Assembly: GCA_015039465.1 (NCBI GenBank)
Contig: MU130034.1
Coordinates: 1 to 64,000, forward strand
DNA length: 64,000 bases
Direction of reading: 5' to 3'
Origin: Phlegmacium glaucopus
Lineage: Eukaryota; Basidiomycota; Agaricomycetes; Agaricales; Cortinariaceae
The notes under the pieces were generated by a model that did not search any database, was not told where the DNA came from, and saw only the letters and a program-made list of their open reading frames with translations. Of the stretch, positions 22,843-33,893 are shown one piece after another. The position numbers and the translations under genes were made by a program. Numbering within the stretch: the stretch's first letter is position 1; each line of letters opens with the position of its first letter.

Positions 22843-23443
22843 TGTTAAGTTTAGAACAAAAGAGAAAACATTGGAGTAAAACGTCGGAGTAAAACCAGAT
22901 CGGACAGAGTCTGATTGGAACGGAACTATGGAACGGGAAAGGACTATAGCCTCAGCGTGTGTGCTGTGCTACCCTAAACCTTCGTGTCCTAATTTCGGAG
23001 TAAGAATGGAACAGAGTGGAACCAGAAGTTGCGGGAACTTAGAGGATGACTAGGAGGAGGAAACTAGGTTGATATTCGAACTAAGGGAAAACATACAAGT
23101 TTGAGTACTTTAAATATAAAAGGAATTGCAACCGAAATATAGAATATAAATATAAGTGCTGCATTCTGCTCCCGGAAAAGGTCCTGCATTCTTGGGTGAA
23201 TAATCCATGGCTGGTGTGCTGACTGATAGTGGGAAAGTGATGACAAAGGAATAGTTGTTCTGACAAAGGTGTGGTAAGGGGTTTGGGATATTGTCGGAAG
23301 AGTTGGAATGATACGGAGAAGTCTCAGAGTTGGACGTAGGAGGAGTAGAGTCAGAGACAAGGGAAAGTACTGGAACGGAGTACGGACTACCGGAAACGAC
23401 TCCAACAGAGTCGGACCAGAGTAACGTGTGACGGAATGTAACA
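22843..23443 (-). repeat. 5' LTR (in gag orientation)
   Basis: 601 bp, TGTTAAGTTTAGAAC to GGAATGTAACA, matching 18745-19343. Confidence 0.95.
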
Positions 23444-23448
23444 AACAT

Positions 23449-24290
23449 AAAGGAACTATTTAATATATAAATCAACACTTATATATAATAGATACAGATT
23501 ATTGGTATGTAGGGAATGCTAGTACTATTGATTAAGATACCACACCTCCCCCACCTCTATACCCTATGATTTATTGAAAGTGCTCCAAATATGAGTACAT
23601 ATATACACTGACATACCTTTATACTACCATTATATCTAAAAATATAAGCACATTTCATTCTACAGCCTCCATAGGGAAGGGTATGGCCCTTGGGGAACAT
23701 GAGAAGGTATCACTCTATAGAGCTTCAAAATGACTATCATAGCCTGTTATAAATTAATTATATCCCTTTCACAATATACAGCTGGCTTTCCTGAAGGGCC
23801 ATGGTGGCTGTAATCATATGGTTGAGTAGGTGAAGTAATATCTTGGTATATTACTGGAATAGACATGTACTTGTGACTCTATAACCTGATAAACATATTT
23901 TCCAGACTCATGTAGTATATTAGTGTTAATCTGTGGACTTAATTATGTTAATAAACCTTCCTATAGAGAGCTACCAGGGATGATCATCAGGATAAATAAC
24001 AATAGAGTGGTTTACAGTGCTCCTGGATATATATTCATAGTTTTAATGTTATATTATGAATATGTCATGACAATATCTCATATATTGCAAAAAAAAATGG
24101 AAGGAATTGGAGCAGTAACAGTGGAGATAACAAGTTCATCATTGAGGACAGCAGGGAGGACAACATTGGGTGAGTGGGAAATGGATACCATATTTGGTAA
24201 GTGGTAGTGATGGACAGGCACACAAACAATTGATCTTGATGACATGGGCCTGATGGTGATCTAAATTTAGCACAATGATGCAATTTTGTA
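23449..24290. other. AT-rich spacer without recognised genes
   Basis: Short frames only. No transposon ends or domains recognised. Confidence 0.5.
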
Positions 24291-24297
24291 GCTGATA

Positions 24298-24680
24298 GTG
24301 TTGTCCATTCGGTCCTGGCCTGGTCCCTCAGATTATTTTCTGGCTGACTACCCACTCCATCCCAGGGTGATACCCAACAATATATGGCTACCCATTTGGT
24401 CCTGACCTGATCCCCCAGAATATTTTCTGGCTGGCTACTCAATCCATCCTGGGCCGATACACAACAATATATGGCTACCTATTTTGTCTGGACCGGGCCA
24501 CCCATTTGGTCCAGACCTGATCCCCAGAATATTTTCTGACAGGCTACCCATTCTTTCCTGGGCCAATACCCAACACTATATTTCTGCCCATTTGGTCCAG
24601 ACCTGATCCCTCAGAATATTTTCTGGCTAGTGGTGCCCATTTGGTCCAGATCAGGTACCCCAGATATTTTTCAGGTTGGA
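24298..24680. repeat. ~80-bp tandem repeat around CAGAATATTTTCTGGCTGG
   Basis: About five diverged units, each with CCATTTGGTCCAGACCTGATCC followed by CAGAATATTTTCTGGC and CCCAACAATATATGGCTACC. The motif AGAATATTTTCT is palindromic. Probably a subterminal array of an unidentified transposon. Confidence 0.75.
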
Positions 24681-24799
24681 TGCCTACTCAGTCCCAATCA
24701 GCTTCTCCATTTATTTCCAACATTCTTTTTTGGTTCAGAAAGGGTAGCCGGTCCTGGCTGGTGGGCCATCCAACTGCCTTGGTGGAGGTCATCAGCTCA

Positions 24800-25350
24800 C
24801 CAGTCTATAATGGACATATCCCAGCCATGAGCTCACTCTGCTGCTCAGCATAACCATACATAATGTCATTTTGCCTTCTGGTCTTTGACCATACATTCTC
24901 ACTATACTGGCTGGTAAGCAAGGTTTCTCCAGGGTCTAAACAAAACAATCCCTCACTTTTGGCAAATACAAATAAATAAGATACAGTGTCGTTCATGTCT
25001 AAATCCTTTAAAAGCACCAAAATGATGTAGATGATTGTTGTACTTGTTTGTGCCCAGAAGACGCCGGCACACATGTGTTGTTGAATGTGGATGGAAAAAA
25101 GAGGGCACTGGATGAAGATGATGTCTTGGAATTTATCAGACTCAGTGATTAAGTATTTGATAATATGATTAACATTTGGCCAGCATGGGTCTAGCACCTT
25201 GCAAATGAGTGAGTAAAACGGTACAGTACTGCTACTACTCATATCCTAATACTATTGTGCTTACTAATCATTCCTAATCCAGAAGAGCTGTTCAGATGCT
25301 TGAAAAATTCAACATGATGATGCTACAGCAACCAAGGGAGAATCCCCACT
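24800..25350. repeat. Dispersed repeat fragment, copy A (partner 60690-60880)
   Basis: 25125-25320 aligns with 60690-60870 (shared GTAAAACGGTACAGTACTGC and the following ~60 bp, with small indels). On the minus strand both give the same short peptide (MSSSSTVPFY, VCKALDPxWPNVNH). It is an unclassified repeat relic. Confidence 0.7.
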
Positions 25351-25371
25351 CATTAAAATAATGATGTTACG

Positions 25372-25490
25372 GCTTGGCTTGGCTTGGCTTAGGCTTGACA
25401 CAGCCTGTAAAAACCCAGGCCCAAGCCATAGGCCAAACCCTGCATGGCTTGGGCTTGGCCTGGGCTCAGGCCACGGCTTTTTCCCACACA
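25372..25490. repeat. GCTTGG/CCAAGCC-rich palindromic tract
   Basis: Short direct and inverted copies of GGCTTGG and CCAAGCC. A related GCC-rich tract lies at 48911-49062. Both resemble subterminal repeats of small hAT-like elements, but no clean ends were found here. Confidence 0.5.
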
Positions 25491-25654
25491 GTTAGAAGGT
25501 AAGGGAGAACATGAGGGGCAACAAAATTTGTATGAAATCAAAACCCAAAAATGACTGTAAATGACTATCATTGTCTATCAATGGTAAATATTATCAATTA
25601 TACTCTGTTACACTGCTGTTTTAAGTCATCAAAAGTTCTTAAGAAATAAGAATG

Positions 25655-26226
25655 TGTTACATTCCGTCATACGTTACTCCGGTCCGACTCCGTCGGAGTT
25701 GTCTCCGGTAGTCCGTACTCCGTTCCAGTACTTTCCCTTGCCTCCGGATTTGCTCCTTCTATGTCCAACTCCGAGACTTCTCCGTATCATTCCGGCTCTT
25801 CCGACGTTACTCCAAACTCATTTCCACATCTTCGTCACAACCACTATTTCTTTGTCATCACTTTCCCACCATCAGTCAGCACACCAGCTATGGATTATTC
25901 ACCCCAAGAATGCAGGACCTTCGGGAGCAGAACGCAGCATTTATATTTATATTTATATTTCGGATGCTATTCCTTTTATATTTAAGTACTCGAAACTTGT
26001 ATGTTTTCCTCAGTTCGAATATCAACTTAGTTCCCCTCCTCTTGTTTTTCCTCTAAGTCACTGAGGTCTTCCGACTTATTACTTTTCCTTCCGTTCCGAA
26101 ATCAGGACACCTTAGGAGCTGGGCGGCACAGCACATACGCTGAGGCCAACGTCCTTTCCGGGTTACTGTTCCGGTTCCGTTCCGGAGTAACTCCGACGTG
26201 ACTTCTCTTTTGCTTTAAACTTAACA
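25655..26226 (+). mobile_element. Solo LTR, opposite orientation to the other copies
   Basis: Reads TGTTACATTCCGTCATAC to AAACTTAACA, the reverse complement of the LTR family at 18745-23443. A perfect 5-bp target duplication, GAATG, flanks it (25650-25654 and 26227-26231). It lies 25 bp left of the Plavaka terminus. Confidence 0.92.
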
Positions 26227-26251
26227 GAATGCCAAAAATGCGAATTTCGAG

Positions 26252-26465
26252 CATCAGCAAAACATGGGGGTTGTCTTTGGGCATCTTTGGGATCTTTGGA
26301 AAGATCTAAAGACCTCAAAGATGTTGAGATGGTGTGTCTTTGGGGAGACAGGTACATTTTCTTCCAGAGACATGGTCATCTTTGAGAGACTGCCAACAAT
26401 CTTTCAGAGATCAGCAGGGAGCTTCATGAAGATCATCTCTGGCTTTGGATGCCATCTTTTCTAAG
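26252..26465 (+). repeat. Plavaka left terminal inverted repeat and subterminal CTTTG array
   Basis: CATCAGCAAAAC at the tip, then many ATCTTTGG/AAAGATC motifs. It mirrors 48700-48910. Confidence 0.75.
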
Positions 26466-26675
26466 TCTTTTATCAGGTTTATTGTACCATAGATGCACTC
26501 AAATCAATTATATTCAAGGTAGCTACTATGTGAGACCCCAATATGAGATATCCTGCTGTTTCCTTGTCGGTGGAATCCAGATGTTTCGCTCTAAAATTGA
26601 TGGGTCAGGTTTCAGTTTTCAACTGGATAATGGTAGGCTGTCAATCACTTCCACGCTACAAGTGAGCGCAGGCTG

Positions 26676-27600
26676 TCAAGAGGATGATGAAGATGTCCAC
26701 ATATTCATATTCTCCACAGGAGTTGAACAAGAATCATTTAAACGATGACGATGTTGCGCATTTGGAGACCATGTATTCCCTTCAGCTTCCACAAAAAAGG
26801 TTCTTGGAATAGTGTTACTGACGGATCCTGGATCTCTGTTAGTTGCAGATACACCTTTAAGTAGACGAAGATTTCGGTCAAGAATGTCTGTTAACATAGG
26901 GAGTGAACAATTCAGAAATGACTGAGTTAGTGTATTACGAGGTGGCATGAGTGGGTACAGCAGATAACCTGCAACGATTGAAGGGATACGTGCTATAGAC
27001 TTTTGAAAAGGCTCAATTATTAAATAACTGATCTCGGAAAGGCCTACTAGAGAACACTCACATCAGGGAGATGCATATCGAAGAATGACCATCCAACCGC
27101 CCAACGATGCATCTGGCCTTGAACAAACTCTGTAATTGCATAGTTCACAATCTGCTTAGATGTAAAGTAAAAGTAAAAGTGATGATAAGCAACACATACA
27201 GAGCGTTTACGCAAGTTTTGTACAATGGTGGTCACAGATGACATCTTCCCTATCATGGAGGTATACCACCTTGTAAGAATGGTTAATTGGTAGGGGTTTG
27301 GAAAGGGTAAAAACAAACAATGACATACTTGCATCGAGTTTGAAAACATTCACTTTCCTCGACCATTTGACCCACAAATTCTTCCTCCCCACCATCGGCA
27401 AATATCATCTCGATATCAGCTCCCGTACTGTACATACCTAGATTGAATGCTGTTACTATTGACTATCAGACCACAAAGGTAAAAAGTTGCTTACCGCATT
27501 AGGCGCAAGGTCCTTTTCACTCACTGACTGGACCACCTCTTCTGAACTGGTGTAAAAATAATGGGAGATAGGAGCAGGGTTGGTCAGTAGATGCGCAAGG
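26676..27600 (-). pseudogene. METTL16-like adenine-N6 methyltransferase relic carried inside the transposon
   Basis: Exons at about 27580-27480, ~27430-27329, 27269-27062 and 26999-26676 give, in order, FYTSSEEVVQS and KDLAPNA, then DIEMIFADGGEEEFVGQMVEES, then WYTSMIGKMSSVTTIVQNL, then YAITEFVQGQMHRWAVGWSF with LPD, then MPPRNTL and FFVEAEGNTWS. This is the order of conserved blocks of METTL16/METT10D, the U6 snRNA m6A methyltransferase family. The catalytic NPPF region is decayed (it reads NPAPISHYFY), there is a frame problem at the ~27430 junction, and the SAM-binding N-terminus was not found. Three of the introns join in phase. It lies between the Plavaka left end and gene X, so it is probably a captured host gene. 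Confidence 0.68.
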
Positions 27601-27659
27601 CAAGTACAAGGTGGTGGCCTAAATAGATGATATCATATATAAACACTAACAAAAAAAGA

Positions 27660-28640
27660 ATTGACAAACCGATTTCAGCTGACAATGACATACATAGACA
27701 TTTGTTGATGTGGCCACACTGGCACATTTTCTCCATTTTGGCTGTAGACGGAACATAAATAGTGATCAGCAACATTGCCTTGACCTGTATAAGTCAAGCT
27801 GCAAACGATCAAAACAAGCTGGGAGTGATGTTCACAGTAGATGCGCAAGGTGAGTATGAGATAGGTGGTGACTATGCAGCGATGGGAGTTGATGACACCG
27901 TCAAGACTGGCGTTAACGGCTGCCATCTGGGTGGTTACTACTTGCTGATTTGCCAAGTCCTTGTTCTGTTCGAGTTGCTCCTTTAAACAGTGTTTTTTTC
28001 TAGAGGGGAATTCTGACTCAGACGAGCATCATTTGAGGATTCAGATGAAACATACCCAGTTTACAGCCAGACCTGACTCAGACATCGACAGCTTCTCACT
28101 CATTTAAAGCCTAACCATTGACAACAACCTTCAATGAAGAAAGACACATTGCTTGGCCTTTGCGGCCACAGTAAAGAGGTGTTCTGGAGGAAGAACTGTG
28201 ATATGGAAAGATTGTCAGGGATGTCAGGAAGAAGGCGAGAAAAAAAAAAGGGACATAGCGACAGATGTCCTAAACAATGGCATGTATATATGTACCCTGT
28301 TGAATATAGTGCTAAGTCAAAAGAATTAGGTTTGAGAATACATGACACAAAAACTTACCTGGGAAGACAAGCATGGGCGGGATGGGTGCAAGGTAGGTGC
28401 AAGGTAAATAGTGGGTGGGCCATGCGATGGTGGGAATACGAAGGCAAGTTCATCTTTTGACTGTTGATTGTTGAAAACACGGTTGTGTCCATCACATGTT
28501 TTCCTCAGTAAGCTTGCATCTCCGATAGTCAACCTATTTATTGCTCGCAAACATAGCAAGGGGTATGGTAGGTCTGGTAGTTGATAGTTATAATGAACCA
28601 ATAGAGAAAATGAGACATTGGGCAGAGCATATGAAGGTTG
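27660..28640 (-). other. Unassigned coding-like remnants between METTL16-like relic and gene X
   Basis: The minus strand near 27980-27850 reads as a short coiled-coil-like stretch (LKEQLEQNKDLANQQVV). Further frames at 28100-28600 have no recognised domain. They may be 5' exons of the METTL16-like transcript or 3' parts of another accessory gene. Confidence 0.35.
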
Positions 28641-28687
28641 AATTTATGATAGAAAGAGGGTGTGGGATCATGGGGAGGAATGATAAT

Positions 28688-29035
28688 TTACACACTTTTA
28701 TCATCATCATCGGATACCAGTATATATTCCTGAGCTGCTTCCTCTTCTTTGGGGACCTCACTTCCACGAGATGATGCTGAGCGTGAGCATTTACGCTTTG
28801 GCTTATTATTGGCTAGAATATTAGCAATCTCTATGAATATGGCCTCCCAGTGGTCCTTCATGAGGGCTTTCACCGTGGGCATGTACTGAGTTGTGTGACA
28901 GACAAGGACATTGATGGTCCTACCCTTGTCTGATCTTCGTTCAGTGCGATCACTGTAGTTGTCAGCTGAGAAGTGATTGGCGCTGTATCTAGGTTCAATG
29001 TACTCTCCAGTTGTCCAGGCCTTTAAGGCATGCTG
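28688..29035 (-). pseudogene. Gene X, 3' exon (separated from its 5' part by the inversion)
   Basis: The minus strand is open from the KDZ junction (29035) to the stop at 28688. It encodes HALKAWTTGEYIEPRYS, TINVLVCHTTQYMPTVKAL and an acidic tail ending DDDDKSV. The first bases continue exactly from the truncated exon at 42505-42507 (GTC then CAGCAT), which gives VQHALKAW. This is a multicopy transposon-associated family of Agaricomycetes with no known function. Confidence 0.7.
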
Positions 29036-29043
29036 GACCTGAT
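29036..29043. repeat. 8-bp KDZ target duplicate GACCTGAT
   Basis: Its partner is not at the right end of this KDZ copy. It is at 42500-42507 as the reverse complement ATCAGGTC. Confidence 0.85.
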
Positions 29044-29440
29044 GAGGTCTTTACAGTGCCCCATGGTTTCCGCTCGGATTCCATGCATTCCGAGGAGGCT
29101 CCTCGGACTCTGAGCAGCATATTTTCTGGCAGGTAACCTACCCAAATTTGTGACTTTGCTCGGAATATATTCCACTCGGAATCCACTCAGACTCCGAGTC
29201 TGAATTGAGAATTCCACCTCAATTCCACTTGGAATCCACTTGGAATCCGAATGGACTCCACTTGGACTCCACTTGGATTCCACTCAGAATCCGAATGGAA
29301 TCCGAATAGAGTCCACTTGGATTCCACTCAGAATCTGAATGGAATCTGAATGCACTCCACTTGGATTCTGAGTGGAATCCAAGTGGAGTCCATTTGGAAT
29401 TGAGTTGGATTCCACTCAGAAACAGTATTATTTACCAATT

Positions 29441-29516
29441 AAAAAAAAGTGCACTCATTGGGAATTGAACCAGCATCACTGCAACAATAAAGCCTGGCAC
29501 TTAAACACCTGAGCCA
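29441..29516 (-). other. tRNA-like Pol III promoter in KDZ copy 1
   Basis: Minus strand: A-box TGGCTCAGGTG (29516-29506), B-box GTTCAATTC (29470-29462) and a run of eight T (29448-29441). Same as 46065-46140. Confidence 0.6.
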
Positions 29517-29672
29517 TACCAGCAATTTGTAGGGCTTAAAACTTAGTAAATATATTCACATGTGGGAACTATGTCCTAAAGCGTCCAAACCCTTTGCCCT
29601 GTCTGCGTCACAACCTGTCACAACCCATTGTCCTGCGTTGCAACCCATTCCTCTCCTCTATTTCCCTCCATC

Positions 29673-32547
29673 ATGCCCGTCACCACACGCCACCAATCCC
29701 ACCCCAACCTGAACAAGGTCGATGATCCGAAGAGCAGCAGCAACGACGCTGCTTCGACCGTTGGCAACCGGCGCAAGCACCAAGAATCGAACGCGGACGT
29801 GGTCGATGCCCCCAAAAGGCATAAAAAACAGACGAAAAAGGGGAACGGCAGGTACACCCCATCCCATCTCATTTCCTGTACCGATTACTCACACTATGGA
29901 CAGGAAAACCGCCCTCAAGAGGGCAGCAGAGGACATTACGTCCTCTGCTTCAGGTGTACCACCCCACCTCACCCCGTAAGTCCTTTTAAATCATATTCAT
30001 GGTGTATTTAGTTTGCTAACAATTCTACAGGGCCAAACACACGCTCGTAGTGAGTGGCATCTCTGTTGCCCCACCCAAGCGTGCACATTCTCTACTTGTA
30101 ACGACACCTATCCCCACCATTGTCCCCAGACGCCAACATCGATCTGACAGTGGATATCACAGCCCTACTTTGCTTTTCTGGATTCTGGCACTGCTTATGC
30201 TCATAAAACGATCATCATCTGGAATAATGTCTTGCTTAATTCTACTTGCCTGTATGCCTCTGGTCACTGCAGCTCCTACTCAGAATGAATTCCCAGATAT
30301 CACATTCAAAGTCTTCAATGACTTTGTAGCAATAAACTTTAGTTCTAAAGTGTCACTGGCAACGGTTCTACTGGTGCTGTTTTCACTAACAGATAATCCT
30401 GATCTTCTGAACCTGCATGCTCGGCAACAACATCCATCTTGCTCTGGAGAGAAGAAAAGTGCCTCATCTGGATGGATTAAAAGTCTGGCATGAACTCTAC
30501 AGTCACATTTAGAGCATGAGACTTTGGATTTATTTAAAAAGTCTGAAAAGCCTAAAGACATTGAAGATAATGATATTGTTACTTCTCTTGCATTGAAACT
30601 TGGTGCCTTTGCTCAGATCTTGAACTTAAATCCATATCACAAAAATGGGAAATTTGACAAGAAATTGCTTCCTGTTTCTCATAAAGCTATCCAGCCAGTC
30701 TTGGTAATCTGCCCTACCTCTTTGACTTGTGAAGATACAAGATGTGAACCACGTGGACTACTGCAAAATACAAGAGTTAGAGATATTCCCAGTGTAACCC
30801 TTATTAAGGGCATAACAATCTACCAAAATGTCCCAGTGCTGACTGGGGTATGTACAACCTGCAACACAACTTATTCAGCAGATCATGAACGCATTCCTGG
30901 AAACAATGATCTTGCTACCAAAGTCTATCTGAACTCTGCTACACATTTGAAAGTGTGACAAAGTCTTTGGGTAGATAGAATCTTTTCAAGTGCTGTTATA
31001 AAAGCCATGCAAAGCTTTCATGCCTCTGCTGCAGCCTATACTGAATTCTGGAACAATAGTTTTTGAGAAAGTGGCACAGAATCATCTACTATCATTACTA
31101 GGCGACAAGTTTGGAATGCATTTGTCCAGGAGTCTACAAGAACAATAGCTGCAGTATCTGGAGTACATCTAGAACTAAAGGATAACCTGGACATAAATCA
31201 AATTACAGAACAGGCTTTTGTTAAACTTGGTGATCAGGGTCGTATTAAGCCAGCTGATGGACATGCATGTTCAGACTGTTCCCAGCCATACAAAAGAACT
31301 TCAGATACTCTTCCACAACAAAATCCTACTGCACACAATGATCCTGCTGGAATTGTTGGTGAGGATGACAACAGAGTTGTTCCTCCACTTATAAGCAATC
31401 ATAACACCTTATTGGCTCAGAATGTTCCTGAGGTATCAGCTACACTTCACAGAAACTCAGCATCAGATCATATGGAAGTAGATGGTAGAACTGTAAACAT
31501 GGTTGTACTTGATGGTATTGTAATGGGCACAACAGTAAGTATTAAGTTGATATTATCTTTTCTCAGAATTGAATTTATTTCTAGCATTGTGCATATGAAA
31601 ACTGCATTGAGGATCTGGATAATGCATGTGGAGGTGTATTTTGTACTCTTCATGAGCATGAATATGGACCACGTTGTTGTGTGAAAGGGTGCCAAAATAA
31701 CAAAGTGGCACCAACCCAAGCATGCTCTCAACACAAAATGCAATGGGACAAACACACTCATCACCATAGCCATTCAAGTCTTACAGGTGTTCGACGTATG
31801 TTACAAAGACCTGGTGAAAATCTGCCATGGAATCCTGCAACCAGAGGAAATGTACAACCACATGATGAAAATGCCCCAGAACCACTTCGAAGCCACTACT
31901 TTAGTCCTCCCCGTTTTTATTGTGTGGAAACAATCTGTGCACCCTGTGGTGCAGTTATTGCTTGGGCCAAATTTGCAAAATCTGAATCACCAACAAATAT
32001 CTTGAACTTCTTGGACAAGGTGTATCCCACAGAGGAGTCTCGGCCTGACTATATATGCATTGACAAGGCTTGTCTTGTGCTCAGAACTGCTATCAGCAAT
32101 GGATCTTGGAATGAGTGGCAGAAAACTAGTCGCTTCATTGTTGATGCATACCATTATATCAATCATCGCACAAATGATTTTCTTTGCCGGAAGTTTTGTA
32201 ACCCTGGGCCATTAGATGGCTCTGCCCCTAATCTTGTTGTTATGGCCTTGGACAGAAAAAATAAGCCTTATTTGAAACGGGCATTCAATACTCAGGTATG
32301 TTTATTTCTATTATGAGTTTATATTAATTAATTGTGGCTTATTTAGGCATGTGAACAATTGAATGCATGGCTGGGTGGCTTTGACTCTATTCTGAAACGC
32401 ATGACACCAGGCAACTTTAATTGGTTTTTGCATACAATGCTCTTTTACCACACTCAATATGTTCTTGAGAGACAAAGACAGAAGAAGTGGAAAAAGGAGA
32501 AGAAGGATCAGGAGGGAGATGACTCTGACACAGAGAATGAAGATTGA
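29673..32547 (+). pseudogene. CxC5/CxC6-KDZ transposase, copy 1 (nonsense mutations)
   Basis: A multi-exon gene starting MPVTTRHQSH at 29673. A middle exon from ~30524 carries the CxC5-type cluster (SLTCEDTRCEPRG, GVCTTCNTTYSADHERI) and the CxC6-type cluster (CAYENC, CCVKGCQNNKVAPTQACSQH). The KDZ DDE-fold domain runs from ~31900 (FYCVETICAPCGAVIAWAKF, RPDYICIDKACLV, FIVDAYHYINHR, KRAFNTQACEQLNAWLGGF, RMTPGNFNWFLHT) to an acidic tail and stop at 32545-32547. In-frame TGA codons at 30956-30958 and 31064-31066, where copy 2 has GGA, break the protein. KDZ enzymes are cut-and-paste transposases common in Agaricomycetes. Confidence 0.88.
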
Positions 32548-33012
32548 GTTATAGGTATGATATTGTACTATAAAGTAGACCATTGTAACAGAGCCAAATA
32601 TTCCTTGAAATGTTTATAAGATGTTACTGAGATTCCACTCAGACTCCACTTGGAATCCACTGAGAGTCCACTCAGACTCCATTTGGAATCCACTTGGAAT
32701 CCACTTGGAATCCACTGAGAGTCCGCTCAGACTCCATTCGGAATCCACTCGGAATCCACTCGGAATCCACTAAGAGTCCACTCAGACTCTATTTGGAATC
32801 CACTCAAGACTCTACTCGGACTCCACTTGGACTCTGTTCAGAATCTACTTAGTGACTTGGACTCCAAGCAGAGTCCAAGTGGAGTCCGAGTGGACTCCAT
32901 TTGGAATCCATGATTCCACTCGGACTCCACTTGGAATCCACTGGGAATCCAGTCGGAATGCTCGGACTCCACTCGGATTCCGTTCGGAAGCGTGGGGCAC
33001 TGTAAAGTACTG

Positions 33013-33020
33013 GAGATTAC
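33013..33020. repeat. 8-bp KDZ target duplicate GAGATTAC
   Basis: Its partner is at 46538-46545 as the reverse complement GTAATCTC, beside copy 2. Confidence 0.85.
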
Positions 33021-33893
33021 GGCAAAATTTTCGAAACTTGGCACTCTGTTCGTGGTCTTTCTCGGCTAAATAGCAGAAGTTAAGTCAGTTCTTGATACTA
33101 GTAGGAGTACTCCGGCTGGAGTACTTACTTTTTGGGATCGCCAGAAAGGCTAAAAGTGTAACCGCGTTTCAATGAGCATGCTGAACATTGTTATGCACGA
33201 GTCCATTGGATATATATACAGGGGTGATATTCGTTGTTGACAGTGCCAACTGAGACTGTGGTCTTGTTGCTTCCGAGAACTGTAGGACAAAAAGTTGAAC
33301 CATGGTTTGTGGGGTTGTTCGCTATCTCATCCTAGTTCAAAAGTATTTAATCGCTAGATAGGTGAATATTTGTCATATATGTTACATACCGCTTGTCACC
33401 ATGACCAATTTCCAGACATAAAATCTGAATACCTTCGCTTGTCATCCTTATCGCATACGTCCTTTGGTGCAAATTCCATTTCACCAGCATACTCTCAGTT
33501 TCCTAACTGGTTGTGCAGGACAAGCCGAGGATCACGATACCAGATTTCAAAAGGTTTATGCTTCCATGTGGCCGTCTCGCCTTCTTGGATTTCACCATTG
33601 TACGTGACCGTGAAGGAGTTCCAAGGTACATCTCCAAGGTCAAGATTATCAATGGTGTTATACAATTCATTCTTGCTCGCAAAATGGGGATCTTGATCCT
33701 CAGAAAGAGTGGATGCCCAGATCTGAAGAAGATCGTTGATGTGGGTGCTGGACATCTGGTCTCGTTGGAAGAGAAGGTCTGCAAGCTCAAACGCTGCAGA
33801 ATTGTTGAAAGTAGCAAAGTTGTTGTCAGGGTGTTCTTCCCAAGGTGGAGGTGGTGTGCCTGCAGGCAGAAAATTGCCTTGCGCATCACACGG
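33021..33893 (-). pseudogene. Plavaka transposase, middle part (inverted segment)
   Basis: Minus-strand exons give PCDAQGNFLPAGTPPPPWEE (33893-33830), then the conserved block at 33755-33495 (ASTLSEDQDPHFASKNELY, LGDVPWNSFTVTYNGE, EIWYRDPRLVLHN), then EMEFAPKDV and RRYSDFM (~33480-33410). It ends at the KDZ junction within FRKFCRNLF (~33060-33013). The next residues (NLFHGSINQIL) are found in frame at 46538 onward. This is one of three pieces of one gene, with 40265-40584 and 46538-48626. Confidence 0.85.

Larger units (their letters stand above)
18745..23443 (-). mobile_element. Gag-only Ty3/gypsy-type LTR element with an antisense accessory gene
   Basis: A 4699-bp element with direct LTRs of 599 bp (18745-19343) and 601 bp (22843-23443), both TGTTAAG..TGTAACA. 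A perfect 5-bp target duplication, AACAT, flanks it (18740-18744 and 23444-23448). On the minus strand it encodes gag and a protease remnant and stops before any reverse transcriptase. RNase H and integrase are also absent. Where pol should be, a spliced gene runs on the opposite strand (19487-20513). The LTRs differ by a limited number of mostly CpG-type transitions, so insertion is fairly recent. A purine-rich tract (minus strand, GGGAGGTAC) precedes the 3' LTR at 19344-19356. No tRNA primer site was recognised next to the 5' LTR. Confidence 0.93.
29044..33012 (+). mobile_element. KDZ DNA transposon, copy 1
   Basis: 3969 bp. The left end is GAGGTCTTTACAGTGCCCC and the right end GGGGCACTGTAAAGTACTG. 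The inverted core CTTTACAGTGCCCCA sits inside both, followed by GGANTCC subterminal arrays (29080-29420 and 32620-32990). It carries a CxC5/CxC6-KDZ transposase gene and a Pol III promoter-like sequence. Copy 2 at 42508-46537 is nearly identical in inverse orientation. The flanking 8-mers are GACCTGAT (left) and GAGATTAC (right); each is duplicated at copy 2 instead. Confidence 0.92.

Noticed and set aside
32838..33073. Small proteins rich in ESxWxPSG at the ends of KDZ elements (also 12980-13286, 29023-29283, 42366-42671, 46298-46500)
   Set aside because: They are translations of the GGANTCC subterminal repeats, appear on both strands and end arbitrarily.
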